From the NCBI GenBank assembly GCA_945907755.1, contig CAMDTN010000003.1, positions 1-64,000 on the forward strand: a stretch of 64,000 nucleotides of DNA, in the 5' to 3' direction. Positions 7,289 through 15,046 of this stretch are shown here, in pieces; the first letter of the stretch is position 1, and every line of letters starts with the position of its first letter. Below the pieces are notes generated by a model that was not told where the DNA came from, searched no databases, and saw nothing but the letters and a program-made list of their open reading frames with translations. This DNA is from Singulisphaera sp. GP187 (lineage in GTDB: Bacteria; Planctomycetota; GCA-002687715). The translations under genes and the position numbers were made by a program.

Positions 7289-9622
7289 TCAGGGCCCCGC
7301 TACAGGAAATTCCGGATTCGCGGGCGTCTGTGGTGGCGTCGCTGGCGCAACAGACTCAGTCCTTTGCGGCGCTGGCGTTTCGTCGCGTGGAGGCTGATCC
7401 TTGCCGCGCGCATGCAATCCTGCTTGAGCCAATGCCAGCCCTAAATTGCCAAGACCATGTGATTGCGTGACCTTCGGCGTGGTGTCCCCTGGGTTGTTGT
7501 CGTCGCGCCGGGGAGGGCGATCGCCGAAATCCCGCGGCCCGCGGTCGCCTTCAGGACGCGGAGGCCTGTCACCGAAGGGGCGCCCGCCACCTTCGCGGGG
7601 GCCGCGCGGCCCACCGCCGTCGCGCCCGCCTTGGAAGCCACCTTCCCGTGGGCGTCGCGGCCCACGGTTGTCACGGAATCTGGAATCGCCATTGCCACGG
7701 TTGTCACCTTGACGTGGGGCTCCGCTTCCGGCACCGGTAGCTGCGCCACCTTCGCCGCCCGCCGGCGCTGAGCCTTGTGGCGCGGCATCCCCGCGCGGAG
7801 CGCCGCCTTGGTTGCCTTCGTGCCCGCCACCGCGCGGGTCGCCTTGGCCGTCGCGTCGATCTCCACCACGCGGCGGACCGCGACGGTCATCGCGTCGATC
7901 ACCGCGCCGCGGGCCTCGGTTAGGGCGTCCTTCAAAGCCATCGCGTGCGCGCACGGCGCGCAGGTCGATGCTCTGCTGCACCGCGAGTTCGAAGGGCATC
8001 AGCTCTGGCAGTTTGGCGAAAGCACCGCTGTGCAGCAGCGCGCCCACCATTTCCACCGCGCGTGCCACTTCGTGATCTTCATCTTTCAACTGACCAGCGC
8101 GCACCGTGGTGGGGCTGGTGTTCACATAGCGATTGCGTGCCATGGCGATCAGCGGCCACACAATGTCTAGCGGGGGCAACTGCTCCGCCACCGAAGGCGT
8201 GCTCAGCACGAAGCCAGCGACATCGCGCGGGCGCACTTGCTGCGCACCGCCACTGCCTGGCACATCCATCCACGCTTCAGCAGCGCGACGGCCATAGGCT
8301 TCCAAGCACGCCGACATCAGCGTGTCGCGCAAGTGCAGCGCCGCCAACGGCAAATTGCCTTGATACAGCGCTTGCGCCGCCAACACGAATTGCTTCGAAC
8401 TGGGCGCGGTGTCCGCCACGAACGGGCGCAGCGCTTGGCGCAGCACCGGATCGAACAGGCGGAAGGGGTGCGTCGATGGCAAACGGCGCAAGCCGCGGCG
8501 TTTTTCTTCCACCAAACGCGCACCTTCGACCACTTCGGACAGCGCGCCAAAGCGTTGACCGCGTTGGAAGCGCACATAGGGGCCCGCGAGGCGATTCAGC
8601 CAGCGGTCGTGCACGAAGACGTTGTGCAAGGCCTGCGGCGCGCGGCCATCCACCAAGGCTTCGAACAAGCCCATCCAGTGCATCATTTCGTCAGCACCGT
8701 CCAAGGTGTTCACGGGCACGATGCCTTTTTCGTCGGCGTGTTCTGGGGCGGCCATGAACACACTGCCAGCGCGAACTTCCGGGCGGAAGCGGCGCAGGAA
8801 TTGGATGGCCAAGAATGCAGCCACGGGCAGCGAGCGCGGCCCGAATGAAACATCCATGTGCACTTCGTCGCCGTCGGCAGGCATTTCGGACAGAGTGCGC
8901 AGCGCGTGCATGGTGGCGCGCGGGCTGGTCGGGTCTGAGATGAGCACGCAGCGCACATCTTCCAAGCGCAGAGCAGCGGCGAGACGCTGCGACAGCGCTC
9001 TCAGCGCGCCGGCATCAGGGCGGCCCGTGCGCGCTTGCGCCTGCAACCTGTCGCTGAGCGAGCGCGTGTCGGGCACATGCACCTTGCGGGGCAGTACCAC
9101 CGGCGCAGCGGTAGGCTCAACCTCACTCGCTGGTGCGGCCGCAACTTCAACCGCCGCAGCAGCACCATCGGCCGGTACGGCGTCGTTGGCGCAGGCCGTG
9201 GGCGTAGCAGCGGCGCTGCATTCCGTTGCGGGCGCGGCGTCGGCGCAGGTGGCGTCCTCCGCGTCAGCGCCAGAGTCTTCGCATTCTGCGCCGTCCGCAG
9301 AGCAGGCTTCCGCGGGCTCGTCAGCGGGTGCGGCCTGTTCTGGTTCGTTCACGGCCTCCTGGGTTGCGCTTTCATCCACCTCACTCACCGGTGCGGCGGC
9401 CGATTCCGCCGGCAGCAGGTCTGTCAGCCGGTCGAAAAACGCTGCGGTAGTTCCGACGAAGCACAGCTTCGATGCGCGCAGCGCTCTTGCGAGCTCGAGG
9501 CCAAGGTGTTGGGTTTCGACAATGCGTTCACCGCCTGGAAGGCGGTAACGGGCAGTGAGGTGGCCACGCTGAGAATCGTCGTGTCCGGCACTGCCGAGGG
9601 TGGTGATGAGTAGGGTTGTCAT
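7289..9622 (-). CDS. CARF-like (Csx2/Cas_DxTHG type) protein with RGG-rich tail
   Basis: 777 residues from the ATG at 9622 (a GTG/ATG at 9658 would add 12). Residues 1-70 (TTLLITTLGSAG, ETQHLGLELARAL, LCFVGT) look like the first half of a Csx/TM1812-type CARF domain. An Ala/Glu/Asp-rich insert follows (about 75-170). The second half has MDVSFG (D257-G261) where the family has DxTHG, then RSLPVAAFLAIQFLRRF. A helical region carries RNRYVN (R496-N501) where HEPN nucleases have RxxxxH, so the catalytic His is replaced. From about 560 to 735 the chain is Arg/Gly/Asp-rich (RGG, RGP, RRDD), as in RNA-binding proteins. CARF domains bind cyclic oligoadenylates in type III CRISPR defence, but no cas gene or array is in the window. 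The family call is from pattern only. Confidence 0.55.
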   Translation of the reverse strand: MTTLLITTLGSAGHDDSQRGHLTARYRLPGGERIVETQHLGLELARALRASKLCFVGTTAAFFDRLTDLLPAESAAAPVSEVDESATQEAVNEPEQAAPADEPAEACSADGAECEDSGADAEDATCADAAPATECSAAATPTACANDAVPADGAAAAVEVAAAPASEVEPTAAPVVLPRKVHVPDTRSLSDRLQAQARTGRPDAGALRALSQRLAAALRLEDVRCVLISDPTSPRATMHALRTLSEMPADGDEVHMDVSFGPRSLPVAAFLAIQFLRRFRPEVRAGSVFMAAPEHADEKGIVPVNTLDGADEMMHWMGLFEALVDGRAPQALHNVFVHDRWLNRLAGPYVRFQRGQRFGALSEVVEGARLVEEKRRGLRRLPSTHPFRLFDPVLRQALRPFVADTAPSSKQFVLAAQALYQGNLPLAALHLRDTLMSACLEAYGRRAAEAWMDVPGSGGAQQVRPRDVAGFVLSTPSVAEQLPPLDIVWPLIAMARNRYVNTSPTTVRAGQLKDEDHEVARAVEMVGALLHSGAFAKLPELMPFELAVQQSIDLRAVRARDGFEGRPNRGPRRGDRRDDRRGPPRGGDRRDGQGDPRGGGHEGNQGGAPRGDAAPQGSAPAGGEGGAATGAGSGAPRQGDNRGNGDSRFRDNRGPRRPREGGFQGGRDGGGPRGPREGGGRPFGDRPPRPEGDRGPRDFGDRPPRRDDNNPGDTTPKVTQSHGLGNLGLALAQAGLHARGKDQPPRDETPAPQRTESVAPATPPQTPANPEFPVAGP

Positions 9623-9691
9623 GGTTGTTTTGTCCGGAGTTGCTCCGGGATTCGGCATGGTAGGTGGGGACTGGGGGGATGCCCAAGGGCA

Positions 9692-10504
9692 TCATGCCAC
9701 GCGGGCAGGACGTGCGCGCAACAGAATCCAGGCGCCCATCGCGATCATCGCGATGCACAGCGCTTGCCCCATGGACAAGGGTCCGAGCACCGTGCCCAAG
9801 TGCTGGTCGGGTTCGCGCACGAACTCGATCATGAAGCGCCCAGCCCCATAAATCAGCATGAAAAGGCCGCTTAACGCGCCTGGCCATTCGGCGAGGCGGC
9901 TTTTGCGCGCGTTCCACATGACCACGAACAAGAACAAGCCCTCGTAGGCCGCTTCATAAAGCTGCGACGGGTGCCGTGGCACGCCCCCAGCCTCGGCGGC
10001 GGGAAAAACCATTCCCCAAGAGACATCCGTGGGTCGGCCCCACAATTCTCCGTTGATGAAGTTGGCCACGCGCACGCAGAAGATGCCGGGCCCCACCGCG
10101 AGGGCGGCGCCATCGAAGAGCTGTGCCATGCGCACTTTGCGGGTGCGTGCGAACAACGCGAGCGCTGCGACGACACCCAGCAGCCCGCCGTGGAACGACA
10201 ATCCGCCGCGCCACACTTGCAGAATCTCCATCGGATGCGCCAAGTAGTGCGCAGACTTGTAGAACGCGATGTAGCCCAGCCTGCCGCCGATGATGGTGCC
10301 GATCATCGCGAAAAAGATGAAGTCGCCGACATCGCGCTCGCTGATGGGCAGCAGTTTTTCTTTGGCGAGGCGCTTGAGCAGCCACTGGGCTAGAAGGAAA
10401 GCCGCAACATAGGAGAGTCCGTACCAGCGGATTTCCAGCCCGAAGACGCTGAACGCCACGGGATCTATGTCGGGAAACGCGATTTGTGCCAATTGCAGAG
10501 GCAT
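9692..10504 (-). CDS. lgt: Prolipoprotein diacylglyceryl transferase
   Basis: 270 residues, inner-membrane enzyme. It moves diacylglycerol from phosphatidylglycerol to the lipobox cysteine of prolipoproteins, the first lipoprotein maturation step. It has seven hydrophobic segments, the HGG motif at H105 and the signature VRVANFINGELWGRP (about 140-155), which includes the essential Arg and Asn-Gly part. The ATG at 10504 was chosen because MPLQLAQIAFPDIDP is the usual start for the family; an in-frame ATG at 10540 would add 12 residues. The many lipobox proteins in this window are its likely substrates. Confidence 0.95.
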   Translation of the reverse strand: MPLQLAQIAFPDIDPVAFSVFGLEIRWYGLSYVAAFLLAQWLLKRLAKEKLLPISERDVGDFIFFAMIGTIIGGRLGYIAFYKSAHYLAHPMEILQVWRGGLSFHGGLLGVVAALALFARTRKVRMAQLFDGAALAVGPGIFCVRVANFINGELWGRPTDVSWGMVFPAAEAGGVPRHPSQLYEAAYEGLFLFVVMWNARKSRLAEWPGALSGLFMLIYGAGRFMIEFVREPDQHLGTVLGPLSMGQALCIAMIAMGAWILLRARPARVA

Positions 10505-10574
10505 GGGGCTTTCAGAGTTCCTTACAGATTGCGACGGCACGGTCTACAGAACGCTCAGGGTTGGAGCGAACAGC

Positions 10575-10664
10575 GAAGCGAGTTCCATTCCGGGTCTCCG
10601 CTCGCTTCATGGACGCGAGGCACGAATGCCAGGCCATGTGGTCAGGCCGTGCCTCATTTTGTTT
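10575..10664 (+). terminator. Two hairpins, the second a rightward terminator-like stem-loop
   Basis: GAAGCGAG (10575-10582) pairs with CTCGCTTC (10601-10608). Then GAGGCACG (10617-10624) pairs with CGTGCCTC (10648-10655), with an inner GCCAGGCC/GGTCAGGC stem, followed by ATTTTGTTT. The T-rich side points rightward although both neighbouring genes (leuA-like and lgt) run leftward. It may end an antisense or small RNA, or be a processing or stability hairpin between the two genes. Confidence 0.45.
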
Positions 10665-11908
10665 CACGCCGTGTGGCCCTTGTTTGCGCCGGTGGCGCGG
10701 TGCAGTTCGTCGTCGCTCAGCAGATGATCGGCGGCCTTTGCTGCGGCAAAAACACGCTCTACCAAGGCTTCGCTGTTGGCGTCGTAGCCGTGCTGCTCCA
10801 GCCACCACACCACATTCGACTTACCACTCATGGGCCCCACCGATACACGCTGCTGCTCGCCGAAATCTGCGGCGGGCACGCCCGAATACACGCGATCGGC
10901 CAACCATGGGTCGCCTTTGCGCAGGGCTTTGATCACCGCTGCTGCGTGGACGCCGGTGCCGGTGACGAAGGCGTCGTTGCCAAAGATGGGGTAGTTGTGC
11001 GGGATGGGCACGCGCAGATGCTTCGCGCAGGTGCGCACGTAGTCGCCGAGGCGCGCGAGGTCGCGATCGATCCACCCGAGCAGTTTGAAATTGGCGAGCA
11101 ACAAATCCATGGGCGCGTTGCCGGCGCGCTCGCCCACGCCCAGCGCGGCGCCGTGCACTTCGGTGACACCGGATTCCACAGCGGCCATGCAGTTGGCGAG
11201 GTCGAGGTTGCGGTCGCGGTGCCCGTGCCAGTCCAAGCCCACCGGCCGCCCTTTGCGTTCCACAATTCGCTTCACGAACGACACCAAATTGCGCACTCCG
11301 TCTGGCGTGGCATGGCCGCAGGTGTCGCAGATGCAAATGCGCTCGGCGCCCAAATCAATCGCCAAACCGTACAGCGCTTCGATGTGGTCGGGGTGCGCGC
11401 GCGTGGTGTCTTCGGTGACGAACATCACAGGAATGCCGTGGTCGCGCGCATAGCTCAGGCTTTTCTCGACGTGCCCGAGCAGCGTGTCGATGGTCCAGTT
11501 CTCGGTGTACTGGCGGATAGGCGAGCTACCGATGAAGCAGCACGCCAACACCGACAGCCCCGTGGCATCCATCATGGCGCGCACGGGTTCGATGTCGCCG
11601 ATGACTGTGCGGCAGGCAACATTGGGCCGAATCGGCAGCTTGTTGCGCGCGATGTGCTGTGTCAGTGCCATGATGGCGCGGCGGTGTTCTTCGCCCGCGC
11701 CGGGCAGGCCCAGATTGGCGGTTTCGATTCCGATGCCCGCCATGCAGTCGAGGATCTCACACTTGGCCGCAACGGATGGATCGAACACCGAAGGCGACTG
11801 TAGGCCGTCCCGCAGGGTTTCGTCATCAAAGGTGATGGGGCTTGCGGGCTTGAAACCACCGGCCAGCGTGTTCCAGTCGTAAATAAGTTCGTGCTTGTTC
11901 GCGCTCAT
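10664..11908 (-). CDS. 2-isopropylmalate/homocitrate synthase family enzyme (LeuA-like)
   Basis: 414 residues. It is an HMGL-like TIM-barrel enzyme that condenses acetyl-CoA with a 2-oxoacid; leucine synthesis is likely because ilvE is divergent next door. The catalytic DDETLRDG has R33 and D34, and metal-binding HGHRDRN and DTCGHATP are present. It is much shorter than classical LeuA (about 500 residues) and seems to lack the regulatory LeuA-dimer domain, so it may be insensitive to leucine or be a homocitrate or citramalate synthase. The ATG at 11908 fits the homologous start MSANKHELIYDW; the longer open frame upstream is not coding-like. Confidence 0.8.
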   Translation of the reverse strand: MSANKHELIYDWNTLAGGFKPASPITFDDETLRDGLQSPSVFDPSVAAKCEILDCMAGIGIETANLGLPGAGEEHRRAIMALTQHIARNKLPIRPNVACRTVIGDIEPVRAMMDATGLSVLACCFIGSSPIRQYTENWTIDTLLGHVEKSLSYARDHGIPVMFVTEDTTRAHPDHIEALYGLAIDLGAERICICDTCGHATPDGVRNLVSFVKRIVERKGRPVGLDWHGHRDRNLDLANCMAAVESGVTEVHGAALGVGERAGNAPMDLLLANFKLLGWIDRDLARLGDYVRTCAKHLRVPIPHNYPIFGNDAFVTGTGVHAAAVIKALRKGDPWLADRVYSGVPAADFGEQQRVSVGPMSGKSNVVWWLEQHGYDANSEALVERVFAAAKAADHLLSDDELHRATGANKGHTA

Positions 11909-12035
11909 GGGAATCTGCCGCCACGGGGCGGCTGGCGATTGTAGGCCTGCTTGTGCCTTGCGCCAAGAAAGCAGCAGCGCGCCGGAGCTTGCCTCGGAGC
12001 GCAGAGCGCTGCACCATGGCGCCGAGGACTCTCCG

Positions 12036-12962
12036 ATGCCCCGCAAGGTCGACAGCAAATTCGTTTGGATGGACGGCAAGATTGTCAGCGCCGACGAGGC
12101 CAAGATCTCGTTCTTCGCTCATGCGGTGCACTACGGCACGGGCGTTTTCGAAGGCATCCGCTGCTACGACGGCGCGTTGGGCCCGGCGGTGTTCCGTTTG
12201 CCCGAACATTTGCTGCGCCTGCGTCGTTCGGCCCGTGGCTACTTCATGGAATATCCTTGGACCGACGCGGAACTCACGAGCGCCATCCAAGAGCTCATTC
12301 GCAAGCACGAATTCCGCGAGTGCTACATCCGCCCGCTGGTGCAAACCGGCGAAGGCCGCATGGGTGTGCGCCCGCGTGAGTGCGAGATCAACGCGTTCAT
12401 CGCGGTGTGGTCGTGGGGCGCGTACCTCGGCCCCGAGGCTCTGGAAAAAGGTATCCACGCGGCCATCGTGGAGCAGCGTAAATATCTGCCCAGCGCTTTA
12501 GACCCGACCATCAAGGCGTGCGGGCACTATTTGAATTCGGTGTTGGCCACGAAGGAAGCAGCGGCGCGCGGCTACGACGAAGCCATCTTGTTGAACGGCC
12601 ACGACCGCGTGGCCGAAGGCGCTGGCGAGAATGTTTTCATCGTGCAAGGCGGCACGCTGATCACCAACGGACCTGAAGAATCGCTGTTGCCGGGGATCAC
12701 GCGCGACTCCGTGCTCAGCATCGCGAAGCACTTGGGCATTCCAGTGAAGGTCGTGCCGATCACAGTGGAAGAGCTGTTGGGGGCCGACGAAGTGTTCATG
12801 ACAGGCACTGCCGCGGAAGTTACTCCGGTTGGGCAAATCAACGGACGCACCATTGGGCGCGGCGGGCGCGGGCCACTGACCCAAACCCTGCAGAGCAACT
12901 ACCTCGAAGCCGTGCGCGGTCGCTTGGCCCCGTTCGCGCACTGGCTGACGCCGGTCAACTGA
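12036..12962 (+). CDS. ilvE: Branched-chain amino acid aminotransferase
   Basis: 308 residues, a fold-type IV PLP enzyme for the last step of leucine, isoleucine and valine synthesis. It begins with the classical VWMDGKIVSADEAKISFFAHAVHYGTGVFEGIR. The PLP lysine is K160 in TIKACGHYLNS, and RVAEGAGENVF and GTAAEVTPV complete the phosphate and substrate sites. Length is normal for the family. The start ATG at 12036 directly precedes MPRKVDSKFVW; the open frame before it lies over the divergent leuA start and is not used. The 127-base gap to the leuA-like gene must hold both promoters. Confidence 0.95.
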   Translation: MPRKVDSKFVWMDGKIVSADEAKISFFAHAVHYGTGVFEGIRCYDGALGPAVFRLPEHLLRLRRSARGYFMEYPWTDAELTSAIQELIRKHEFRECYIRPLVQTGEGRMGVRPRECEINAFIAVWSWGAYLGPEALEKGIHAAIVEQRKYLPSALDPTIKACGHYLNSVLATKEAAARGYDEAILLNGHDRVAEGAGENVFIVQGGTLITNGPEESLLPGITRDSVLSIAKHLGIPVKVVPITVEELLGADEVFMTGTAAEVTPVGQINGRTIGRGGRGPLTQTLQSNYLEAVRGRLAPFAHWLTPVN

Positions 12963-13016
12963 GCACCGGCACCTTTGAAGTCGTGCGCGGCTAGTTGACT
13001 CACTTCGCGCCCGAGA

Positions 13017-13688
13017 TCAGCGGATGTAGGGCATCGCCTTGAGTTCACCGGCTTCGAGCAGTTCGCCCGCGCTGGCCAGTTCGTAGTAGCGCTCGATGGT
13101 GGGGTTCAGGCGCTCTTGGCACACCTCCACCTCGTCCGCATCCATGGCGTCATCAAAGTCGGTGTCACCGGGGCCAGGAGCAACCAGCGCGCGCTTGTAG
13201 GCATCAATGGCTTCGAGGAAATTGCGTTCCAAGTGATGCGCCCAACCGCGGTGCAAATGGAACTGCTTCAGCGGTTCAGCGTCGCCCCAATAACGAATGC
13301 GATTGCCTGCCGCGCGCCATGCTTCCGCTGCCTCTTTGAAACGGCATGCCCCGAACAACGCGTAGCCCAACAAGTACAAATCGTTCTGCTCGAAGCGCTC
13401 GGGTTCTAAACCAACGCACTCCAATTCGGCGCAGGCGTCCAGTTCGGCCACCGCCTGCATCCACTTATGCGCTTGGATCAACGCTTTGGCGTGGCCCAGA
13501 TGATGCGGGCTCCACTCTTTGTTCAGCGTGCAGGCTTTGTGCCATGCCGCCAGAGCCCGCGCGCCGTCGCTGACCACGGTCGAGAAATACTCTGCCACTG
13601 CAGCCCAGACATAGTCTTCATGCTCTGAAGGGAACTGCGAGCGGTACTCCGCGAACTTAGCGAGGAGCTTCTCGTCCTTGATGGCCAT
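13017..13688 (-). CDS. Tetratricopeptide-like cytosolic protein
   Basis: 223 residues, all-helical, no signal peptide. TPR-like helix pairs can be read around 30-75 (YFSTVVSDGARALAAWHKAC), 104-130 (YLLGYALFGACRFKEAAEAW) and 145-170 (WAHHLERNFLEAIDAYKRAL). It is probably a protein-interaction scaffold; the partner is unknown. It is followed leftward by ilvE in convergent orientation and preceded by another leftward gene 46 bases away. No finer family was recognised. Confidence 0.7.
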   Translation of the reverse strand: MAIKDEKLLAKFAEYRSQFPSEHEDYVWAAVAEYFSTVVSDGARALAAWHKACTLNKEWSPHHLGHAKALIQAHKWMQAVAELDACAELECVGLEPERFEQNDLYLLGYALFGACRFKEAAEAWRAAGNRIRYWGDAEPLKQFHLHRGWAHHLERNFLEAIDAYKRALVAPGPGDTDFDDAMDADEVEVCQERLNPTIERYYELASAGELLEAGELKAMPYIR

Positions 13689-13734
13689 GGGTGTTTTGTA
13701 CCGCTAAGGCCGAGTCCGCGCCATGCCTGCGTTG

Positions 13735-14820
13735 TTACAGGCGCCGGTAGAAGTCGCTGCTGTCTTTCAGTTGCGCGAGGTAGGCGTGGAAACGCTGGCG
13801 TTCGCGGGGATCGGCGGGGCCTGCGTCCGGTGCCGGCAGCAACGCTTCGCGCGCAGTTTTCCCAAGACGCACGGCAGCCAAGGGATCCATCGGGTCTGCG
13901 TCTACCTCCACATCCACCAGCAACGAAGAGCGCAGCACCCCCGCGGGCTCCAGCAACGCGCGATGGGTCACGGCTTCACGCGTGTCAGCGCTGGCTAAGC
14001 GCACGATGTCGCCAATTCCGAAGGGAGGCAGCGCCGTGAACAATTCATGAGTGGCCAGTGATGCGAGGACGAGTTCTTCGAGCCCCAGCGCCGTCAAGTT
14101 GTGCTCTGCGCGGAAAGCCAGCCACGGCAGCCGCGCCGGCGGTGTGCGTGCTTCGCGGGCCAGCAAGCGCGCTCGCGTGCGCTCGATCAGTTGTTGCAGC
14201 AGCACCGGTTCCGCTTCGGGCTCTGGGTGTATGTCGCGCCAGCACGACCACGGAAAGACGACAGCCGCGCGCACTTCGTGCAGCAGCACCCAATCGCGCA
14301 GGGCCACCATATATTCGGATGCATCGCGGAAGGGCTTGGTGTTGGCGCGTGCCGCGCGCCCAGTGCAACTATGACGCAGTTGTGCGAACAAGCGCTCGTG
14401 CACTCGGAAGCGCCCGTCCAGCCCGTCGCCGCGCGCGCTGATCAGCGAACCACGCAGCAGCGGCGAGCCATGCTGCAATGTGGCCTCCAGAGTGAGCAGT
14501 TCAGCGCTGCTGGCGCCCAGCAACTGCAAGAGTTCGCGGCCGCTGAGGGTTGGGTCTGAGGCGGCGATGCGGCGTTCCAGCAATACAGCCAGAATCATCA
14601 GTGCATGAATGGACAGCGTTCGACGCGTTGCCAGCTTGGCCAATGGCGACGGCAGTTGACGCATGGCGGCGCGTGTCAGCCTCGCGCGCAGTTGCCGCAG
14701 CAATGCAGCGCGGCGCAGGCGCTTGCGGCGCGCACCGGAGTCCTCGAGATGCAGTTCCGCCAAGTCCTGAGTCAGGTCCAGCAGGCGCCGCAGCGAGTTC
14801 CATTTTGTGTCGGTCAACAT
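13735..14820 (-). CDS. Hypothetical protein with two similar winged-helix-like segments
   Basis: 361 residues from the ATG at 14820 (14853 would add 11). It is Leu/Arg/Ala-rich and cytosolic, with no Walker motif. Two segments follow one pattern: LSIHALMILAVLLERR...SGRELLQLLGASS...GSPLLRGSLI (about 65-125) and LTALGLEELVLASLA...IGDIVRLASAD...AGVLRSSLLV (about 240-305). The pattern recalls the winged-helix part found before AAA ATPase domains in some large bacterial ATPases, but the ATPase itself is absent here. This could be a stand-alone accessory part or a distinct family. The function is unknown. Confidence 0.5.
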   Translation of the reverse strand: MLTDTKWNSLRRLLDLTQDLAELHLEDSGARRKRLRRAALLRQLRARLTRAAMRQLPSPLAKLATRRTLSIHALMILAVLLERRIAASDPTLSGRELLQLLGASSAELLTLEATLQHGSPLLRGSLISARGDGLDGRFRVHERLFAQLRHSCTGRAARANTKPFRDASEYMVALRDWVLLHEVRAAVVFPWSCWRDIHPEPEAEPVLLQQLIERTRARLLAREARTPPARLPWLAFRAEHNLTALGLEELVLASLATHELFTALPPFGIGDIVRLASADTREAVTHRALLEPAGVLRSSLLVDVEVDADPMDPLAAVRLGKTAREALLPAPDAGPADPRERQRFHAYLAQLKDSSDFYRRL

Positions 14821-15046
14821 GTTCAAGAACCCAGAGGCATCCGCACGGGCCAAGCCCGCTCGAGTGCCGAAGTAACTGTCCTCTCATACGGCACGGACAA
14901 CCTCACCCCGAAGAAGTTCTGCCAGCAGAAAGAGCCAACCGGTGCAAAGGCCAGTGGCATGGGCACTTGGGCCTGCCGACTTTTCTTAAAATGCAGCACA
15001 AGTCTGCTTTTCTTGGCTATCCTGCACACCTCTGTGGGGGTGATCC
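14821..15046. other. Divergent intergenic region
   Basis: 226 bases between the leftward winged-helix-like gene and the rightward AsmA-like gene, so it must hold two promoters. TAAAAT at about 14989 is a fair -10 candidate for the rightward gene, but no -35 box at good spacing was seen. No terminator or repeat stands out. Confidence 0.3.

Noticed and set aside
10583..10600. T-arm-like string GTTCCATTC suggesting a tRNA
   Set aside because: No acceptor or anticodon arm can be drawn around it and the T-loop consensus is broken.
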